64,000 bases of DNA from Agromyces sp. Soil535 (GTDB taxonomy: Bacteria; Actinomycetota; Actinomycetes; Actinomycetales; Microbacteriaceae): positions 560,504 to 624,503 of the forward strand of contig NZ_LMRW01000001.1 in NCBI RefSeq assembly GCF_001428255.1. The letters are read 5' to 3'. Below the pieces are notes generated by a model, which ran no database searches, was not told the origin of the DNA, and was given only the letters and a program-made list of their open reading frames with translations. Positions 52,327 to 61,572 of this stretch are shown here, in pieces (position 1 is the first letter of the stretch; each line of letters opens with the position of its first letter). The translations under genes and the position numbers were made by a program.

Positions 52327-52397
52327 TGAGAGCGCTCTCACGATGCAAGGCCTGATGCTATGAGAGCGCGATCATGAATGTCAAGAGAGCGCTCTCA
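52327..52397 (-). promoter_or_regulatory. ceb promoter with three CebR-like operators
   Basis: Minus-strand promoter TTGACA (52384-52379), 18-bp spacer, TAGCAT (52360-52355). Operators: TGAGAGCGCTCTCA at 52327-52340 (downstream of the start point), AGAGAGCGCTCTCA at 52384-52397 (at the -35 edge), and a weaker TGAGAGCGCGATCA at 52361-52374 inside the spacer (12 of 14 matches). Confidence 0.85.
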
Positions 52398-52454
52398 CGC
52401 GCCGGTTTCGTTACCGAGCCGTGACCGGCGGCCGGCCATCGGTAGACTCGAACG

Positions 52455-53264
52455 GTGTCTCCCCGCGACCCTCGACTGCCCTCCGACCGGGTGCGCCAGC
52501 GCCGTCGGCTGGTCATCGCGGGGTCGCTGAGCCTCGTGCTCATTGCGGTCGCGGTGCTCGTGGTCGGATACGTCACGGGCATCGAGCCGGCCGACGGCAG
52601 CTCGTCCGCGGCGGACGACGAGGTCACCCCGACGCCGCGTCCCGCGCCGAACTCGCTTCCGGCGCCCGCGAGCGTCGACACGTTCGACCGCGGCGCCCGT
52701 TCCATCGACGACCCGATGAGCATCTGGGTGGTCGTGAACAAGCTGCGCCCCGTGAACCCCCAGGAGTTCGAGCCCGCCGACCTCGTCGAGGTGCCGGTGG
52801 AGTACACGAACGAGCCGGAGCTCCGGCAGGAGGCATCCGCCGCCGTGGTCGCGATGTTCGACGCGGCGTTCGCCGAGGCCGGTCTCGAGCTCGCGTCGAA
52901 CAGCGCCTACCGCTCGTACTCCGCGCAGGAGAACGTGTACGACGGCGACGACGCCACCACCGCCCGCCCCGGCTTCAGCGAGCACCAGACGGGGCTCGCC
53001 ATCGACATCGGGCCGCTGTCGGGGGAGTGCTCGCTCGACCCCTGCCTGGCCGACATGCCCGAGGGCATCTGGCTGCGCGACAACGCCTGGCGGTTCGGCT
53101 TCATCCTGCGGTACCCGGCCGACAAGACCCCGATCACCGGATACTCGTTCGAGCCCTGGCACTTCCGCTACGTGGGCACCGAGCTCGCCACCGAGATGCA
53201 CGACACGGGCGTGACGACGCTCGAGGAGTTCTTCGGCCTCCCGCCCGCGCCAGAGTACGGCTGA
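52455..53264 (+). CDS. VanY-type D-alanyl-D-alanine carboxypeptidase, membrane-anchored
   Basis: A 269-residue peptidase M15B protein. A basic N-terminus and one helix (about 19-42) anchor it outside the membrane, followed by a Pro/Ala/Asp linker. Zinc-site motifs are visible: SEHQTGLAIDIG (SxHxxGxAxD) and EPWHFRYVG. It would trim D-Ala from peptidoglycan stem peptides. GTG 52455 is the start. Only 4 bases separate it from the next MFS gene, though a functional link is unclear. Confidence 0.9.
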   Translation: MSPRDPRLPSDRVRQRRRLVIAGSLSLVLIAVAVLVVGYVTGIEPADGSSSAADDEVTPTPRPAPNSLPAPASVDTFDRGARSIDDPMSIWVVVNKLRPVNPQEFEPADLVEVPVEYTNEPELRQEASAAVVAMFDAAFAEAGLELASNSAYRSYSAQENVYDGDDATTARPGFSEHQTGLAIDIGPLSGECSLDPCLADMPEGIWLRDNAWRFGFILRYPADKTPITGYSFEPWHFRYVGTELATEMHDTGVTTLEEFFGLPPAPEYG

Positions 53265-53268
53265 GCGG

Positions 53269-54672
53269 ATGTCACGACGAGCCGACCGGGTGCCGCGGCG
53301 CGGACTCTCGCTCGCCGTGCTCATCGTCAACCAGCTGCTCGCCGGCGTGGGCGTGGCCACCGGCATGGTGCTCGCCGCGATCCTCACCGCCGACCTCACG
53401 GGCGTCGTCGCGATGGGCGGCCTCGCCCAGTCGTCGAGCGTGCTGGGTGCGGCGCTCGTCGCCGTGCCGCTCGCGCGACTCGCCGTGCGGTCGGGTCGCC
53501 ACGTCGCGCTCGCCACGGGCTACGCACTCGCGTGCCTCGGCGCCGTGCTCGTCGTGGCCGCGGCGGCGAGCGGATGGCCGGTGTTCGTGTTCCTCGGTCT
53601 CGCGGCGTTCGGGGCAGGCGCCGCGGCGGGACTCCAGGCGAGGTTCGCCGCCACCGAGGTGGCCGCACCAGGATTCGAGGCCCGAGCGATGTCGCTCGTG
53701 CTCTGGGCGACGACCATCGGCTCGGTGGCCGGGCCGTTGCTCTCCCAGACGGGCGATGCCTTCGGCCGCTCCCTGGGCCTGCCGCCGCTCGTCGGCCCGT
53801 TCGTGTTCTCGGCCGTGGCGTTCGCGGTGTCCACGCTCCTCGTCGCCACGCTGCTGCGCACGCCGAAGGCCGGCTACCTGGCGGTCGAAGCCGAACACCC
53901 CTCCGTTGCCGTGGGCTCCCCCGACGCCGCGCCCTCACCGGCCGCGGCCGATGGCGCCCGGTCCGCCGCCGATCCCACGCCGGTGGTGACCGATGGCACG
54001 ACGGCCGTGCCCGACCCGACGCCGGCCGTGACGGGTGCCGTGCCGGTCGTGACGGGCGCCGCGCCGCAACGCGTCGGCTCATGGCAGGCGCTGCGCACCG
54101 CGGTCCGGAATCCGCGCGCGCTGGTCGCCGTCCTCGCGATCGTCTGCTCGCAGACCGTCATGATCGCGGTGATGGTCATGACGCCCGTGCACTTGGTCGA
54201 GCACGGCCTCTCGATCTCGCTCGTGGGCGTGGTGATCTCGATCCACATCCTCGGCATGTACGGCGCGAGCCCGCTCATGGGCTGGCTGGCCGACCGTATC
54301 GGCTCCGAGCGCGTCATCGCGATGGGCGCCGGGATCCTCGTGACGGCGACGATCATCGGCATCCTCGCGCCCGCCGACAACGTGCTGCTCGTGCCGCTCG
54401 CGCTCGGCCTGCTCGGCCTGGGTTGGTCGGCCGGACTGATCGGCGGCTCGACGCTGCTCACCACGTCGGTCGACGAACCCCTGCGCGTGCCGCTGCAGGG
54501 CGCGACGGATGCCGCGATGAACGTGGCCGCCGCGATGGCCGCTGCGCTCTCGGGCGTGGTGCTCGGGCTCGGAGGGTTCGCCGGCGTCAACGTCGTGGCG
54601 ATCTTCGTGCTCGTGCCGCTCGCGATCGCCGGGCTCCGCCTGCGGTTCATCGGCCGCGGCGCGCCGGCCTGA
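53269..54672 (+). CDS. MFS transporter with long repetitive central loop
   Basis: A 467-residue major facilitator with 12 predicted helices. The central cytoplasmic loop (about residues 205-270) is unusually long and low in complexity, with imperfect repeats of the type VVTDGTTAV, PDPTPAVTG and AVPVVTGAAP. The C-terminal half starts at about 275 with AVRNPRALVAVLAIVCSQTVM and contains GASPLMGWLADRIGSERVI. Substrate unknown; multidrug efflux-like. Immediately follows the VanY gene, so it may be cotranscribed. Confidence 0.85.
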   Translation: MSRRADRVPRRGLSLAVLIVNQLLAGVGVATGMVLAAILTADLTGVVAMGGLAQSSSVLGAALVAVPLARLAVRSGRHVALATGYALACLGAVLVVAAAASGWPVFVFLGLAAFGAGAAAGLQARFAATEVAAPGFEARAMSLVLWATTIGSVAGPLLSQTGDAFGRSLGLPPLVGPFVFSAVAFAVSTLLVATLLRTPKAGYLAVEAEHPSVAVGSPDAAPSPAAADGARSAADPTPVVTDGTTAVPDPTPAVTGAVPVVTGAAPQRVGSWQALRTAVRNPRALVAVLAIVCSQTVMIAVMVMTPVHLVEHGLSISLVGVVISIHILGMYGASPLMGWLADRIGSERVIAMGAGILVTATIIGILAPADNVLLVPLALGLLGLGWSAGLIGGSTLLTTSVDEPLRVPLQGATDAAMNVAAAMAAALSGVVLGLGGFAGVNVVAIFVLVPLAIAGLRLRFIGRGAPA

Positions 54673-54795
54673 GACCCCTGAGTCCGAGGCCGCGGGGAAC
54701 ACGGGCACCGGAAACCGGGCGTCGTCCGTGATATCGCTCTCACGGCTTTCCCAGTGTTCGAGAGGGAACCTCACAAACTACCGTGATGGGCTTCC

Positions 54796-56160
54796 GTGTC
54801 CCCCCAAATGCCGACACGGAATCCCCCCACTGTGCCAGACACCGAACTGCCCCTCTCCTTCCGCTCGACCTTCCGCGCACCCGACCCCCAGCCCGAACCC
54901 CAGCCCGAACCCAGGCCCGATGCCCTCCCGGTGACCGCCTCCCTCGAAGTGCCCAGGCGCACCGGGGAGCCGGAGTCGAGCGAGGCCGAGCGCACCTCGG
55001 AGGCGAAGCCGAGCGAGCCCGAGCGCACGGTGAAGCCGGAGGCGAGCGAGCCCGAAGCCCCGGTCCGCAAGAAGGCGACCGGCCCGCGCCACCGCGCCGA
55101 ACCGGTGCGGAATCGCCGCGCGCCGGGCGCTGCGTTCCGTCGTACCGTCGCCCTCGGCTGCGCCTCGGCGATCATGGGCGCGACCGCGCTCGGCGCCGTC
55201 GCGGCATCAATCGCCGACCCCTCGACCGCGACCACGGTCGCCGCGGGGACAGCGGATGCCGCGAGCGGGGCAACCGGCGACTCGGACACGATCGACGCGC
55301 CCGCCGCGCAGGCCGACGACGGCCCGACCGTCACGAGCGCCCTGTCGGTGGCGGCGGCGCCGTTCACCGGCGGCACGCAGGTCACCGTCAGGGGCGAGGA
55401 GCTCGATCAGGTGGCATCCGTGACCGTGGGTGGGGCGCCGGCGACCATCGTCGCGGCCGACGAGGCGCAGGTCACGTTCGCGGTGCCGGCGGTCGCCGAC
55501 ACCGCGCTCGGAACGGCAGCCGAGGTGGCCTTCGCGGATGCCGCGGGCCAGCCCGTCGACGTAGAGACGCCGACCGCCGTGGTCGCCGCCGGCACGTCAG
55601 TGGTGCAGCCCCTCGAGGGGGAGCTCACCGGCGCACCCGAGGTCGAGGTGCCCATGGCGCCGCGCACCCTCACGCTCACCTACACGAGTGACCCGGGCAT
55701 CGACGCCCAGCTCGGATACGTGCTCACCTACTGGAGCAGTTACAACTCAGCCGAGTACCCCGTCCTCGACGGTTACGACTGCGCGAACTTCGCGAGTCAG
55801 GCGCTGATCGCCCGCGGCTGGGCCATGGACGGCGGCTGGTACCTCGACCGCGGCACCGGCGCGATGTCGCCGAGCTGGGCGAGCTCGACCGCGCTGCGCG
55901 ACTACCTGCTCACCCGCACCGACCGGGCGGCGTACCTCGACGACTCGCAGCGCTCGAGCGTGAAGGTCGGCGACATCGCCCAGTTCGACTGGGACGACTC
56001 GGGCGACCGCGACCACACCGCTGTCGTCACCCGCGTGGAGCACACCGCCGCGGGCACCAGGGTCTGGGTCGGCGGGCACACCAAGGATGCCGACTACTGG
56101 GACGTCGACGCGGCGCTCGCCACCGGCGGCGGCTCGGTGAGCTACTTCTCGATCCGGTAG
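54796..56160 (+). CDS. Exported IPT/TIG and amidase-domain (Amidase_6) protein
   Basis: A 454-residue protein. Residues 1-110 are Pro/Glu/Arg rich and hydrophilic. A hydrophobic segment (about 118-138, VALGCASAIMGATALGAVAA) preceded by RR likely exports it. Then comes an IPT/TIG-like beta domain (about 175-260, TVTSALSVAAAPFTGGTQVTVRGEEL). Last is a putative amidase/NlpC-like domain (about 300-454) with catalytic Cys in YDCANFASQALIARGW and His in DHTAVVTRV. It may cleave peptidoglycan or other amides. GTG 54796 is the assumed start; a later start is possible because the N-terminal stretch is odd for a secreted protein. The 123 bases before it hold no clear signal. Confidence 0.82.
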   Translation: MSPQMPTRNPPTVPDTELPLSFRSTFRAPDPQPEPQPEPRPDALPVTASLEVPRRTGEPESSEAERTSEAKPSEPERTVKPEASEPEAPVRKKATGPRHRAEPVRNRRAPGAAFRRTVALGCASAIMGATALGAVAASIADPSTATTVAAGTADAASGATGDSDTIDAPAAQADDGPTVTSALSVAAAPFTGGTQVTVRGEELDQVASVTVGGAPATIVAADEAQVTFAVPAVADTALGTAAEVAFADAAGQPVDVETPTAVVAAGTSVVQPLEGELTGAPEVEVPMAPRTLTLTYTSDPGIDAQLGYVLTYWSSYNSAEYPVLDGYDCANFASQALIARGWAMDGGWYLDRGTGAMSPSWASSTALRDYLLTRTDRAAYLDDSQRSSVKVGDIAQFDWDDSGDRDHTAVVTRVEHTAAGTRVWVGGHTKDADYWDVDAALATGGGSVSYFSIR

Positions 56161-56161
56161 G

Positions 56162-56478
56162 CGCGGGTTGAGGAGCGCCCGAAGGGCGCGTCTCGAATCC
56201 CGCATCGCGATGACACAGGCGCTGATGCCGCAACCCTGTACAGACACAGGCACTGATGCGAACCCTGTACAGACTCCGGCACTGATGCCGAGTTGGCATC
56301 AGTGCCGGAGGCATCGCGGCGAGAGTTTCGAGACGCCGACTTCGTCGGCTCCGCAACCCGCAGCGACTGCTCAGTCAGGTAGGCGCGGGTTGAGGAGTGC
56401 CCGAAGGGCGCGTCTCGAAACCCCCTCGTCTGGTTACGCGCTTCGAGTCGCCGACTTCGTCGGCTCCTCAACCCGCGG
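56162..56478. repeat. Repeat-rich convergent intergenic region: REP units and bidirectional terminator hairpin
   Basis: The only non-coding stretch above 300 bases. It holds REP-like units (GCGGGTTGAGGAG...CGTCTCGAAACC type) at about 56162-56202, 56321-56359 (inverted), 56382-56422 and 56440-56478 (inverted). Inside are two near-identical 30-bp direct repeats (56213-56243 and 56244-56272, ending AACCCTGTACAG). A perfect 16-bp inverted repeat follows, CTCCGGCACTGATGCC (56274-56289) with 56295-56310 and a 5-base loop. It lies between convergent genes, so the stem may terminate both. Confidence 0.85.
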
Positions 56479-58110
56479 TCAGCCAGTGGCGAGCGCGTCG
56501 CTCACGACGCGCTTCGCCTCCTCCTGCACGCGCGCGAGGTGGTCGGGTCCCTTGAACGACTCCGCGTAGATCTTGTAGACGTCCTCCGTGCCGCTCGGCC
56601 GCGCGGCGAACCAGGCGTCCGCCGTCTCCACCTTGACGCCGCCGATCGCCGCGTCGTTGCCCGGCGCGTGCGACAGCTTCGCCGTGATGGGCTCGCCCGC
56701 GAGCTCGGTCGCCGCGATGGCGTCGCCGTCGAGCCTGCCGAGGGCGGCCTTCTGCGCGGGAGTGGCCGCGGCGTCCGTGCGCTCGTAGGCCGGGTCCCCG
56801 AAGCGATCGACGAGCTCGGCGTAGAGCTCAGAGGGCGACTTGCCGGTGACCGCGCGGATCTCGGAGGCGAGCAGGCACAGCAGGATGCCGTCCTTGTCGG
56901 TGGTCCACACCGTGCCGTCGAAGCGCAGGAACGACGCGCCTGCGCTCTCCTCGCCGCCGAAGCCGACCGATCCGTCGACGAGTCCCGGCACGAACCACTT
57001 GAAGCCCACCGGCACCTCCCAGAGGCGCCGTCCGAGCGAGGAGGCGACGCGGTCGATCATCGAGCTCGACACGAGGGTCTTGCCGATCGCGGCATCCGAC
57101 CGCCAGTTCGGTCGGTGCGAGAAGAGGTATTCGATGGCGACGGCGAGGTAGTGATTCGGGTTCATGAGGCCGCCGTCGGGAGTGACGATTCCGTGCCGAT
57201 CGGCGTCGGCGTCGTTGCCGGTGAGGATGTCGAACGAGTCGCCGTGCCCGAGCACCGATGCCATGGCCGACGGGCTCGACGGGTCCATGCGGATCTTCCC
57301 GTCCCAGTCGAGCGTCATGAACGACCAGGTCGGGTCGACGAGTCCGTTCACGACGGTGAGGTCGAGGCCGTAGCGGTCGCGGATCGCGGCCCAGTAGTGC
57401 ACGGATGCACCGCCGAGCGGGTCGGCGCCGATGCGGATCTTCGCACGGCGGATCGCGTCGAAGTCGATGATGTTCTCGAGGTCGTCGACGTAGCCGCCGC
57501 GGAAGTCGTAGGTCTCCACCCCGCTCGGCTCCGCCTGGTTCACCTCGGTGAGGCCGCCGGCGATGAGTTCGTTCGCGCGATTCGCGATCCAGCTCGTGGC
57601 ATCCGAGTCGGCCGGGCCGCCGTGCGGCGGGTTGTACTTGAAGCCGCCGTCCTGCGGCGGGTTGTGCGAGGGCGTGATGACGATGCCGTCGGCCTCGCCC
57701 TCGGCGCGCGTGACCGGGTCGTTGTTCCACTTCAGGATCGCGTGCGACAGCGCCGGCGTCGGCACGTAGTCGTCGAACTGGTCGGCGAGCACGCGCACCC
57801 GGTTGCCGACGAGCACGTCGAGCGCCGTGGTCTGCGCCGGCGCGCTGAGGGCGTGCGTGTCGGCGCCGATGAAGAGCGGGCCTGTGATGCCCTGCGACGT
57901 CCGGTAGTCGACGATCGCCTGGGTGGTCGCGAGGATGTGGTGCTCGTTGAAGCTCGTGGTGAACGCCGAACCGCGGTGGCCCGAGGTGCCGAACGCGACG
58001 CGTTGCCCGGGGATCGAGACATCCGGTTTCTTCTCGTAGTACGCCCTGACGAGGGCCTCCACGTCGATCAGGTCGGATTCGGTCGCCGGGGTTCCTGCTC
58101 GCTCGTGCAT
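56479..58110 (-). CDS. pgm: Phosphoglucomutase (alpha-D-glucose phosphate-specific)
   Basis: A 543-residue alpha-phosphohexomutase converting glucose 1-P and glucose 6-P. Domains in order: active-site phosphoserine loop [19 protein letters not shown], metal loop [14 protein letters not shown], sugar-binding loop [11 protein letters not shown], and phosphate-binding [16 protein letters not shown] near the C-terminus. Length and motifs match the bacterial Pgm type. ATG 58110 is the start (HERAGTPA...). A housekeeping enzyme of glycogen and nucleotide-sugar metabolism; the stop lies at the edge of a REP unit. Confidence 0.95.
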   Translation of the reverse strand: MHERAGTPATESDLIDVEALVRAYYEKKPDVSIPGQRVAFGTSGHRGSAFTTSFNEHHILATTQAIVDYRTSQGITGPLFIGADTHALSAPAQTTALDVLVGNRVRVLADQFDDYVPTPALSHAILKWNNDPVTRAEGEADGIVITPSHNPPQDGGFKYNPPHGGPADSDATSWIANRANELIAGGLTEVNQAEPSGVETYDFRGGYVDDLENIIDFDAIRRAKIRIGADPLGGASVHYWAAIRDRYGLDLTVVNGLVDPTWSFMTLDWDGKIRMDPSSPSAMASVLGHGDSFDILTGNDADADRHGIVTPDGGLMNPNHYLAVAIEYLFSHRPNWRSDAAIGKTLVSSSMIDRVASSLGRRLWEVPVGFKWFVPGLVDGSVGFGGEESAGASFLRFDGTVWTTDKDGILLCLLASEIRAVTGKSPSELYAELVDRFGDPAYERTDAAATPAQKAALGRLDGDAIAATELAGEPITAKLSHAPGNDAAIGGVKVETADAWFAARPSGTEDVYKIYAESFKGPDHLARVQEEAKRVVSDALATG

Positions 58111-58156
58111 CCCCTCAGTCTGCCGCGCCGGCGTGGCATCCGACACCCCTGCCCGC

Positions 58157-59446
58157 TCAGAACGCGGACTGCACCGTCGTCGCGATCGTGAAGATCGCGA
58201 GCCCGGCGAGCGCCCCCACGACCGTGCCGTTGATGCGGATGAACTGCAGGTCGCGGCCCACCTGGAGCTCGAGCTTCTCGGTGGTCTCGCGAGGGTCCCA
58301 CCGCTCGACGGTCTCGGTGATGACGCCCGCGATCTCGTGCCGGTAATTGCGCACCACGTAGGCCGCGGCATCCGTCATCCACGCGTCGACCTTCGCGGCG
58401 AGGTCGTCGTCGGCTTCGAGCCGCGCCCCCACCTCGACCACCGCCGAGCGGAGGCCGGCGCGGAGTTCGCTCTCGGGGTCGGCGAGTGACGCGTCGACCG
58501 TCTCCTTCACGCTCGCCCACACCTCGCCGGCGAACTCGCGCACCCGCGGGCTGTCGAGCAGGTCGGCCTTCAGTCGCTCGACGCGGGCGATCACCGCCGG
58601 GTCGTGCTGCAGGTCGTCGGTGAGCTCGGCGAGGTAGCCGTCGATCGCTTCGCGGAGCGGATGCCGCAGGTCCTCGCGCACCGCCCGCACGAAGGCGAGC
58701 ACCTCACGGTACGCGCGGTCGTCGACGAACCGGTCGACGAAACCCGGCATCCACTTCGGCAACCGGTCGGAGACCATGCTGCCGAACGCCTCGGGGTGCG
58801 CGGCGAGCCACCCCTCGGCCTTCTCGAGCACCATGTCGATGGCCGCGCGCTGCTGGTCGGCGGCGACGAGGCGCGCGCCGACGCGGCCGATCGCGGGCCC
58901 CCACTCGGGCTCGAAGAGGTGGCGGCGGGCGAGCTTCTCGATGACGTCCTCCACGTCGTCGTCGCCGAGCAGGGTCAGGATCCCGCGGGCCGCGACCGCA
59001 GCCTCGGCCGTCAGCCGCTCGGCGTTGACGGGAGTCGCGAGCCAGCCGCCGAGCCGCTTCGCGATGCCCATCGACCGGAGCTTGCCGAGCACGACCTCGT
59101 CGGAGAGGAACTCGTTCTCCACGAAGGCGCCGAGGGTCGCGCCGATCTCGTCCTTCCGTTTCGGGATGATCGCGGTGTGCGGGATCCTCAGCCCGAGCGG
59201 ATGCCTGAACAGCGCGGTCACCGCGAACCAGTCCGCGATCGCACCCACCATCGCCCCCTCGGCGGCGGCCCGCACGAACCGGAGCCACGGCACGGTGTCC
59301 TGCAGCGCGAACGACACGGCGAACACGACGGCCGCCGCGACGAGCAGGCCCGCAGCGACCCGCTTCATGCGCCGCAGCGCTGCGAGCCGCTCCGCGTCGG
59401 TCGGCAGGGTTGTTCGTACGGTGCGCAATTGATCGACCGTGGTCAT
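58157..59446 (-). CDS. DUF445-family membrane protein
   Basis: A 429-residue protein. An N-terminal helix (about 30-48) is followed by the conserved [43 protein letters not shown] block, a long helical region (about 90-390), and a C-terminal helix (about 408-426, [21 protein letters not shown]). This is the DUF445 (YheB-like) architecture; the molecular function is unknown. It precedes pgm on the same strand with a 46-base gap. Confidence 0.9.
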   Translation of the reverse strand: MTTVDQLRTVRTTLPTDAERLAALRRMKRVAAGLLVAAAVVFAVSFALQDTVPWLRFVRAAAEGAMVGAIADWFAVTALFRHPLGLRIPHTAIIPKRKDEIGATLGAFVENEFLSDEVVLGKLRSMGIAKRLGGWLATPVNAERLTAEAAVAARGILTLLGDDDVEDVIEKLARRHLFEPEWGPAIGRVGARLVAADQQRAAIDMVLEKAEGWLAAHPEAFGSMVSDRLPKWMPGFVDRFVDDRAYREVLAFVRAVREDLRHPLREAIDGYLAELTDDLQHDPAVIARVERLKADLLDSPRVREFAGEVWASVKETVDASLADPESELRAGLRSAVVEVGARLEADDDLAAKVDAWMTDAAAYVVRNYRHEIAGVITETVERWDPRETTEKLELQVGRDLQFIRINGTVVGALAGLAIFTIATTVQSAF

Positions 59447-59590
59447 CGCGCGGCCCCCTCACCTGAGTCCGTCGCCCTCGACGCTAGGCCATGCCGGTTC
59501 ACCGAGTCGCCCATTTCTGCACACATCCGGGCAACTCGGTGCGGGTGTTCGCGCAGCCGGGCCACCAGGCCGCGAACTAGGCTGGCCTGC

Positions 59591-60544
59591 ATGATGCATG
59601 CGGCCGCCACGCCCCCCGAGGAGACCTACTCCTACCTGGGTCCGGCCGGCACGTTCACCGAGGCGGCGCTGAAGCAGGTGCCCGAGGCCGCAGGCAAGCA
59701 CTGGCGTTCGGTCAACAACGTCGGCGAGGCGCTCGCGGATGTCACGAGCGGGCGCTCCATCGCCGCCATGATCGCGATCGAGAACTCAGTCGAGGGCGGT
59801 GTCTCCGCGACGCAGGACGCACTCGCGACGGTGCCCGGCCTCCGCATCGTCGGCGAGTACCTCGTGCCCGTCAACTTCGTGCTCGTCGCGCGCCCGGGCA
59901 CGAGGCTCGGCGACGTGCACATCGTGAACGCGCATCCGGTGGCCTATGCGCAGTCGCGGGGGTGGCTCGAGCGCGAGCTCCCCGACCACGGGCACATCCC
60001 GGCCACCAGCAACGTGCAGGCCGCGGCATCCCTCTTCGAGGACAGCCAGGCGGATGCCGCGGTCGCGCCCCCAGGCATCACCGAGCACCTCGACCTCGAG
60101 GTGCTCGCCCGCGACATCGGCGACAACCCCAACGCGGTGACCCGGTTCGTGCTCGTATCGCGCTCGCGCGTGCTCGCCGAACCGACGGGCGCCGACAAGA
60201 CGAGCCTCATCGTGGAACTGGCCGACGACGAGCCCGGATCGTTGCTCGCCATGCTCGAGCAGTTCTCGACGCGCGGCGTGAACCTGTCGCTGCTCGAGTC
60301 GCGGCCCATCGGTGACGAACTCGGCCGCTACCGCTTCGTCGTCGATCTCGACGGGCACATCGCCGATGAGCGAGTCGCCGACGCCCTGCTCGGCCTGCGC
60401 CGCACGAGCCCGAACGTGATCTTCCTCGGGTCGTACCCGCGCGCCGACAAGCGCGAGATCGAGTACCACTCGAAGTTCGAGGACGAGATCTTCATCGAGG
60501 CGCGAGACTGGCTGCGCGGCCTCCTCAGCGGCGAACCCGACTGA
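59591..60544 (+). CDS. pheA: Prephenate dehydratase
   Basis: A 317-residue enzyme of phenylalanine synthesis. The dehydratase domain (about 12-200) starts with YSYLGPAGTFTEAAL and contains IENSVEGGVSATQDALA and the catalytic TRFVLVSR segment (the TRF motif). The regulatory ACT domain (about 212-290) includes ELADDEPGSLLAMLEQFSTRGVNLSLLESRPIG, containing the ESRP-type Phe-binding motif. Not fused to chorismate mutase, as usual in Actinomycetota. Two adjacent ATGs (59591, 59594) are possible starts. Confidence 0.95.
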   Translation: MMHAAATPPEETYSYLGPAGTFTEAALKQVPEAAGKHWRSVNNVGEALADVTSGRSIAAMIAIENSVEGGVSATQDALATVPGLRIVGEYLVPVNFVLVARPGTRLGDVHIVNAHPVAYAQSRGWLERELPDHGHIPATSNVQAAASLFEDSQADAAVAPPGITEHLDLEVLARDIGDNPNAVTRFVLVSRSRVLAEPTGADKTSLIVELADDEPGSLLAMLEQFSTRGVNLSLLESRPIGDELGRYRFVVDLDGHIADERVADALLGLRRTSPNVIFLGSYPRADKREIEYHSKFEDEIFIEARDWLRGLLSGEPD

Positions 60545-60581
60545 GGCGACCGCGGGCCGCAGCGGACAAGGGGGAGTGCGA

Positions 60582-61091
60582 GTGAGCGAGGGTTCGGCAG
60601 CCAGGATCGACCCGAGGTTCGATCCACAGTTCCAGCGCGGGTATGTGGCCGCCGAGGCCGGGGGGCCGCACGCATCGGATGCATCGCCCGACCCGGGCGC
60701 GCCCACGCCGGCGACGTCGCCCGCTGAGGCGGATGGCGCGGATGCCGAGCGCGCCGCCCCTGCCGACCCGCGGGGGGAGTCCGACGCGGAGGTCGCGTCG
60801 TGGCTCGACGAGCCCGAGTCCGATCCGCCATCGGCGGATCCCTGGTTCCTCGGTGCCTGGACGGTCTCGGCCCTGGCGTTCGCGCTCGGAGCGACCCTCG
60901 TCGTGGCAGGCATCATGAGCGAGAGTTACTACGGCGCATCCGGCGAGAGCGAACGGTGGCTGCAGATCGTCGGGTGGACCGTCGCGCCGTCGCTCATGCA
61001 GGGCGGCCTCCTCGGCATCGTCGTGATGATCGTCTGGACCGGCCTTCGCCACGCGCGACGCACTGAGACCGACGCCGAGGTGCCGTCGTGA
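60582..61091 (+). CDS. Triplicated membrane-protein family, copy 1, first half
   Basis: A 169-residue protein: N-terminal motif IDPRFDPQFQRGYV, then an Ala/Asp/Pro-rich linker (about 25-85), DPWFLGAWTVSALAF starting helix 1, and a second helix before RHARR. GTG 60582 is chosen over 60576 because AAGGGGGAG is then well spaced, and the paralogues start at the equivalent codon. It is equivalent to the first half of the fused copies at 61573 and 62364. Function unknown. Confidence 0.75.
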   Translation: MSEGSAARIDPRFDPQFQRGYVAAEAGGPHASDASPDPGAPTPATSPAEADGADAERAAPADPRGESDAEVASWLDEPESDPPSADPWFLGAWTVSALAFALGATLVVAGIMSESYYGASGESERWLQIVGWTVAPSLMQGGLLGIVVMIVWTGLRHARRTETDAEVPS

Positions 61092-61483
61092 TCCCGCGCC
61101 TCATCCGCAACCCCGCGGTGGTCGCCCTCGCCGTGCTCGCGCTGCTGGGGGTGGTCGCGGCGAACTGGGCGATCGGTGTGTCGGTCGAAGACCAGGGCTT
61201 CTCGTGGTCCGGCGCTCCGACCGAGGCTCAACTCTGGGAGGTGCGGCTCACGAGGATCGCGAACATGGTTCCGGGCCCGGCGGCCCTGCTCGCCGTCGTC
61301 GCGGCGCTCGGGATCCTCGTCGTCGGCTCGGCCACCGAGCGGTCGCGTCAGCGCTCCACGCGCACGATGAGCGCCGCGGGGTCCGCCCGGAACGGCGCCG
61401 CCACGACCGTGCCGAACTCATCGTCGTCGATCGCGGACGCCTTGGCCTCCGCCCCGATCTCGATGTCGACCGAGCGGGAGTAG
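61088..61483 (+). CDS. Triplicated membrane-protein family, copy 1, second half
   Basis: A 131-residue protein with two helices (about 8-27 and 62-82): IPRLIRNPAVVALAVLALLG and, after TEAQLWEVRLTRIANMVPGPA, ALLAVVAALGILVVG. It corresponds to the second half of copies 2 and 3. The GTG overlaps the first half's stop (GTGA). From about residue 88 the frame runs antisense through a leftover diacylglycerol-kinase 3' fragment, so the last 40 or so residues are probably not native. Confidence 0.7.
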   Translation: MIPRLIRNPAVVALAVLALLGVVAANWAIGVSVEDQGFSWSGAPTEAQLWEVRLTRIANMVPGPAALLAVVAALGILVVGSATERSRQRSTRTMSAAGSARNGAATTVPNSSSSIADALASAPISMSTERE

Positions 61484-61490
61484 GCGAGCC
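61348..61490 (-). pseudogene. Remnant of the diacylglycerol-kinase gene 3' end
   Basis: Read on the minus strand, this stretch translates to RSVDIEIGAEAKASAIDDDEFG, then TVVAAPFRADPAALIVRVER and stop. It aligns residue for residue with the C-terminus of the intact kinase at 63253 (RSVDIEIEAAPEEFEIDGDAFG, then TVVAARFRVDPAALIVRVAR), stop included. A small gap near 61476 ends clear homology. It marks the end of an ancient duplicated segment. Confidence 0.88.
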
Positions 61491-61572
61491 GTCGCCGGGA
61501 TGCTCACGCGTGAGACCGTGGTGAGGAGGTCCGCGGTACCGTTAATCGCCGAGCGATCTCGAGGGGGTGATC

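Noticed and set aside
56162..56478. Possible CRISPR array because of short repeats at intervals
   Set aside because: Repeat orientation alternates, spacers are not uniform, the units also occur singly elsewhere, and no cas gene is present.
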